This document shows positions 62,847-64,000 of a DNA stretch of 64,000 bases, one piece after another. The translations under genes and the position numbers were made by a program. This DNA comes from Streptomyces sp. NBC_00234 (GTDB taxonomy: Bacteria > Actinomycetota > Actinomycetes > Streptomycetales > Streptomycetaceae): the NCBI RefSeq assembly GCF_036195325.1, contig NZ_CP108101.1:7812001-7876000 (forward strand). Reading direction: 5' to 3'. The first letter of the stretch is position 1. Every line of letters starts with the position of its first letter. Below the pieces are notes generated by a model that worked only from the letters and a program-made list of their open reading frames with translations, had not been told where the DNA came from and searched no databases.

Positions 62847-63739
62847 CCGGGGCGCCCGGGAGTCGCGGCGTCGGGGGAGACATGGGTGAAGAGGTCGGGT
62901 GACGCGCAGGGGAAGGACGCGCCGTACCCCTCGCCGGGATGCCAGTGCTGGGCCGGGTCCTCGCGGAAATGCAGGAAGGCGCGGTGGTGGCGCTCGGACC
63001 ACTCCGCCAGCGAGCCCAGGAAGTGGCTCGTCGTCGACAGCACCACGGCCCGTTCGCCGAGCGCGGGCAGCGCGGCCGTGAGCTCGGCGGTCTCGTGCCG
63101 GCTGTCGACGTACGTGTCGAGCACGAGCAGGTCGATGCCCTGTTCCTGCACGCGCGCACTGCCCAGGGCGGCGACCGAATCGCCTACGACCCGGTCGACG
63201 ACAGGGGCGTACGGGCCGTCCTGGATCAGCTCCCCGGACTGCGGATCGAAGTCCACGGCCGTCAGCCGCCCGTGGCCGTTGCGCAGCAGAGCGGCAGCGA
63301 TCAGACAACTGGTGATGCCGCGATGCACCCCTGCCTCGACGACATGCTCGGGTCGCAGAGCCCGCACCACGGCGTAGGCGGCGGCCCGCCGCGCATAGCG
63401 CACCAGATGATCGCAGGTCCGCCGCCGGGGTCCGGCGGCGAGCACCTTTCGCATGTGGGTGCGCAACGCCACGTCGGCCTCGACTTCGTCGAGGTAGCCG
63501 CGTAGCTCCTCGACTGGCCGCCCGGTGACGGTGGCGGTGAACCAGGCGAGGTGCTCACGGTTGACCGGGGTGAGGTCGTAGGTGAAGCAGGCGTTCTCAC
63601 GGGACCGGACCAGCCAACTGCCGGAGCGGCGTAGGACGGACGCGTTGTGTCTTGCGACGGTGGCGAACCGGAGGGGAAAGGCGGCGATGGGCGCGAGCGG
63701 ACTGGCGGCCAGCCGCCGCGTCAGAGAAGTGGGCTGCAC
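62843..63739 (-). CDS. Class I SAM methyltransferase, right bracket of the polysaccharide locus
   Basis: A 298-residue paralogue of 43909-44742. VVEAGVHRGITSCLIAAALL, GRLTAVDFDPQSGEL and LLVLDTYVDSRHETAEL correspond block by block, and the N-terminal extension (LRRSGSWLVRSRENACFTYD) is also shared. It is translationally coupled to the deacetylase (4-nt overlap). The GTG at 63739 is the start. Polysaccharide O-methylation is inferred from position; neither acceptor nor sugar is known. The following 260 bases to the window end show no gene I can support. Confidence 0.75.
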   Translation of the reverse strand: MQPTSLTRRLAASPLAPIAAFPLRFATVARHNASVLRRSGSWLVRSRENACFTYDLTPVNREHLAWFTATVTGRPVEELRGYLDEVEADVALRTHMRKVLAAGPRRRTCDHLVRYARRAAAYAVVRALRPEHVVEAGVHRGITSCLIAAALLRNGHGRLTAVDFDPQSGELIQDGPYAPVVDRVVGDSVAALGSARVQEQGIDLLVLDTYVDSRHETAELTAALPALGERAVVLSTTSHFLGSLAEWSERHHRAFLHFREDPAQHWHPGEGYGASFPCASPDLFTHVSPDAATPGRPG

Positions 63740-64000
63740 CGGCCCACCCTAGAAGGGGCGAAACCCTCTTGACCGAGCGAAATGCACAGCCCTCCCGGGA
63801 TGTCACTCGACTGGAGAGTCGGGTGCGGCCGACGCCGCACCCGAGGGCGGAGCAGGGATTCAGGAAGCCTTGCGGCCGGCAGGGGTGCTCGGTGTGGCGC
63901 CGGACGGTCGGCTGTTCCGGAACCAGGTGGAAACTACGTGGACGCAACTGCTTATGGCGTTCTCGCTGTACTCCGGTGTGGACCCGGCCGAATGCGCCCG

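Noticed and set aside
63927..64000. Possible start of a rightward gene at GTG 63927
   Set aside because: Only 24 codons are visible, no ribosome site, and no family similarity could be recognised.
1..64000. CRISPR arrays, tRNA or rRNA genes
   Set aside because: No regularly spaced short repeats, cloverleaf-like sequences or rRNA segments were seen on reading both strands.

Overview
The window looks like a Streptomyces (or close actinomycete) chromosome. Base composition is very GC-rich with strong third-position bias, many genes start with GTG, and co-directional genes often overlap by exactly 4 nt (ATGA/GTGA). The gene content agrees: isorenieratene-type carotenoid genes, SpoIIE/STAS signalling, LAL and TrmB/LuxR regulators, secreted subtilases and an LCP-linked polysaccharide locus.

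Layout. (1) 1-5012: a leftward run of nicotinate phosphoribosyltransferase (cut by the window edge), two CBS-BON proteins and an Acg-type nitroreductase. Upstream lies a pair of direct repeats 21 bp apart that vaguely recalls a DosR-type operator, with a small membrane protein gene and an SDR gene rightward. (2) 5137-13832: carotenoid cluster in two convergent operons, crtY-crtT-crtU rightward and crtE-crtI-crtB-Rieske leftward. (3) 14366-18939: a tightly overlapped operon of SpoIIE-type PP2C phosphatase, B12-binding protein and STAS antagonist, plus a second SpoIIE-like phosphatase. The B12 protein carries the W-x9-EH motif of CarH-type photoreceptors, so light may feed into partner switching beside a carotenoid cluster. 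(4) 19009-26084: MarR regulator, Asp23 protein, metallophosphoesterase, an IS5-like fragment, an HNH-like small protein and a large LAL regulator whose stop codon lies inside a palindromic mini-element. (5) 26081-39485: two back-to-back CTAG-bounded palindromic elements, one large secreted subtilase, a TrmB/LuxR-like regulator, and two tandemly duplicated secreted subtilases with malectin-like C-termini. Sequence footprints suggest the original repeated unit was regulator plus protease. (6) 39486-43908: decayed DNA (ADH, IS5-like, WGR/beta-propeller and DUF350 remnants) around two intact genes, a DUF6892-like gene and fcl. (7) 43909-63739: a large exopolysaccharide locus.

The polysaccharide locus appears to be a nearly complete Wzx/Wzy pathway. 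It has nucleotide-sugar synthesis (Gmd, Fcl, UDP-sugar dehydrogenase, epimerase), a WecA/MraY-like initiating transferase, a WecG/TagA transferase, five further glycosyltransferases, flippase, polymerase, a fused Wzz/BY-kinase and its tyrosine phosphatase, an LCP transferase that could attach the product to the wall, a polysaccharide deacetylase, and two paralogous methyltransferases that bracket the locus.

All functions are inferred by reading the sequence; no database search was run. No tRNA, rRNA or CRISPR array was seen.
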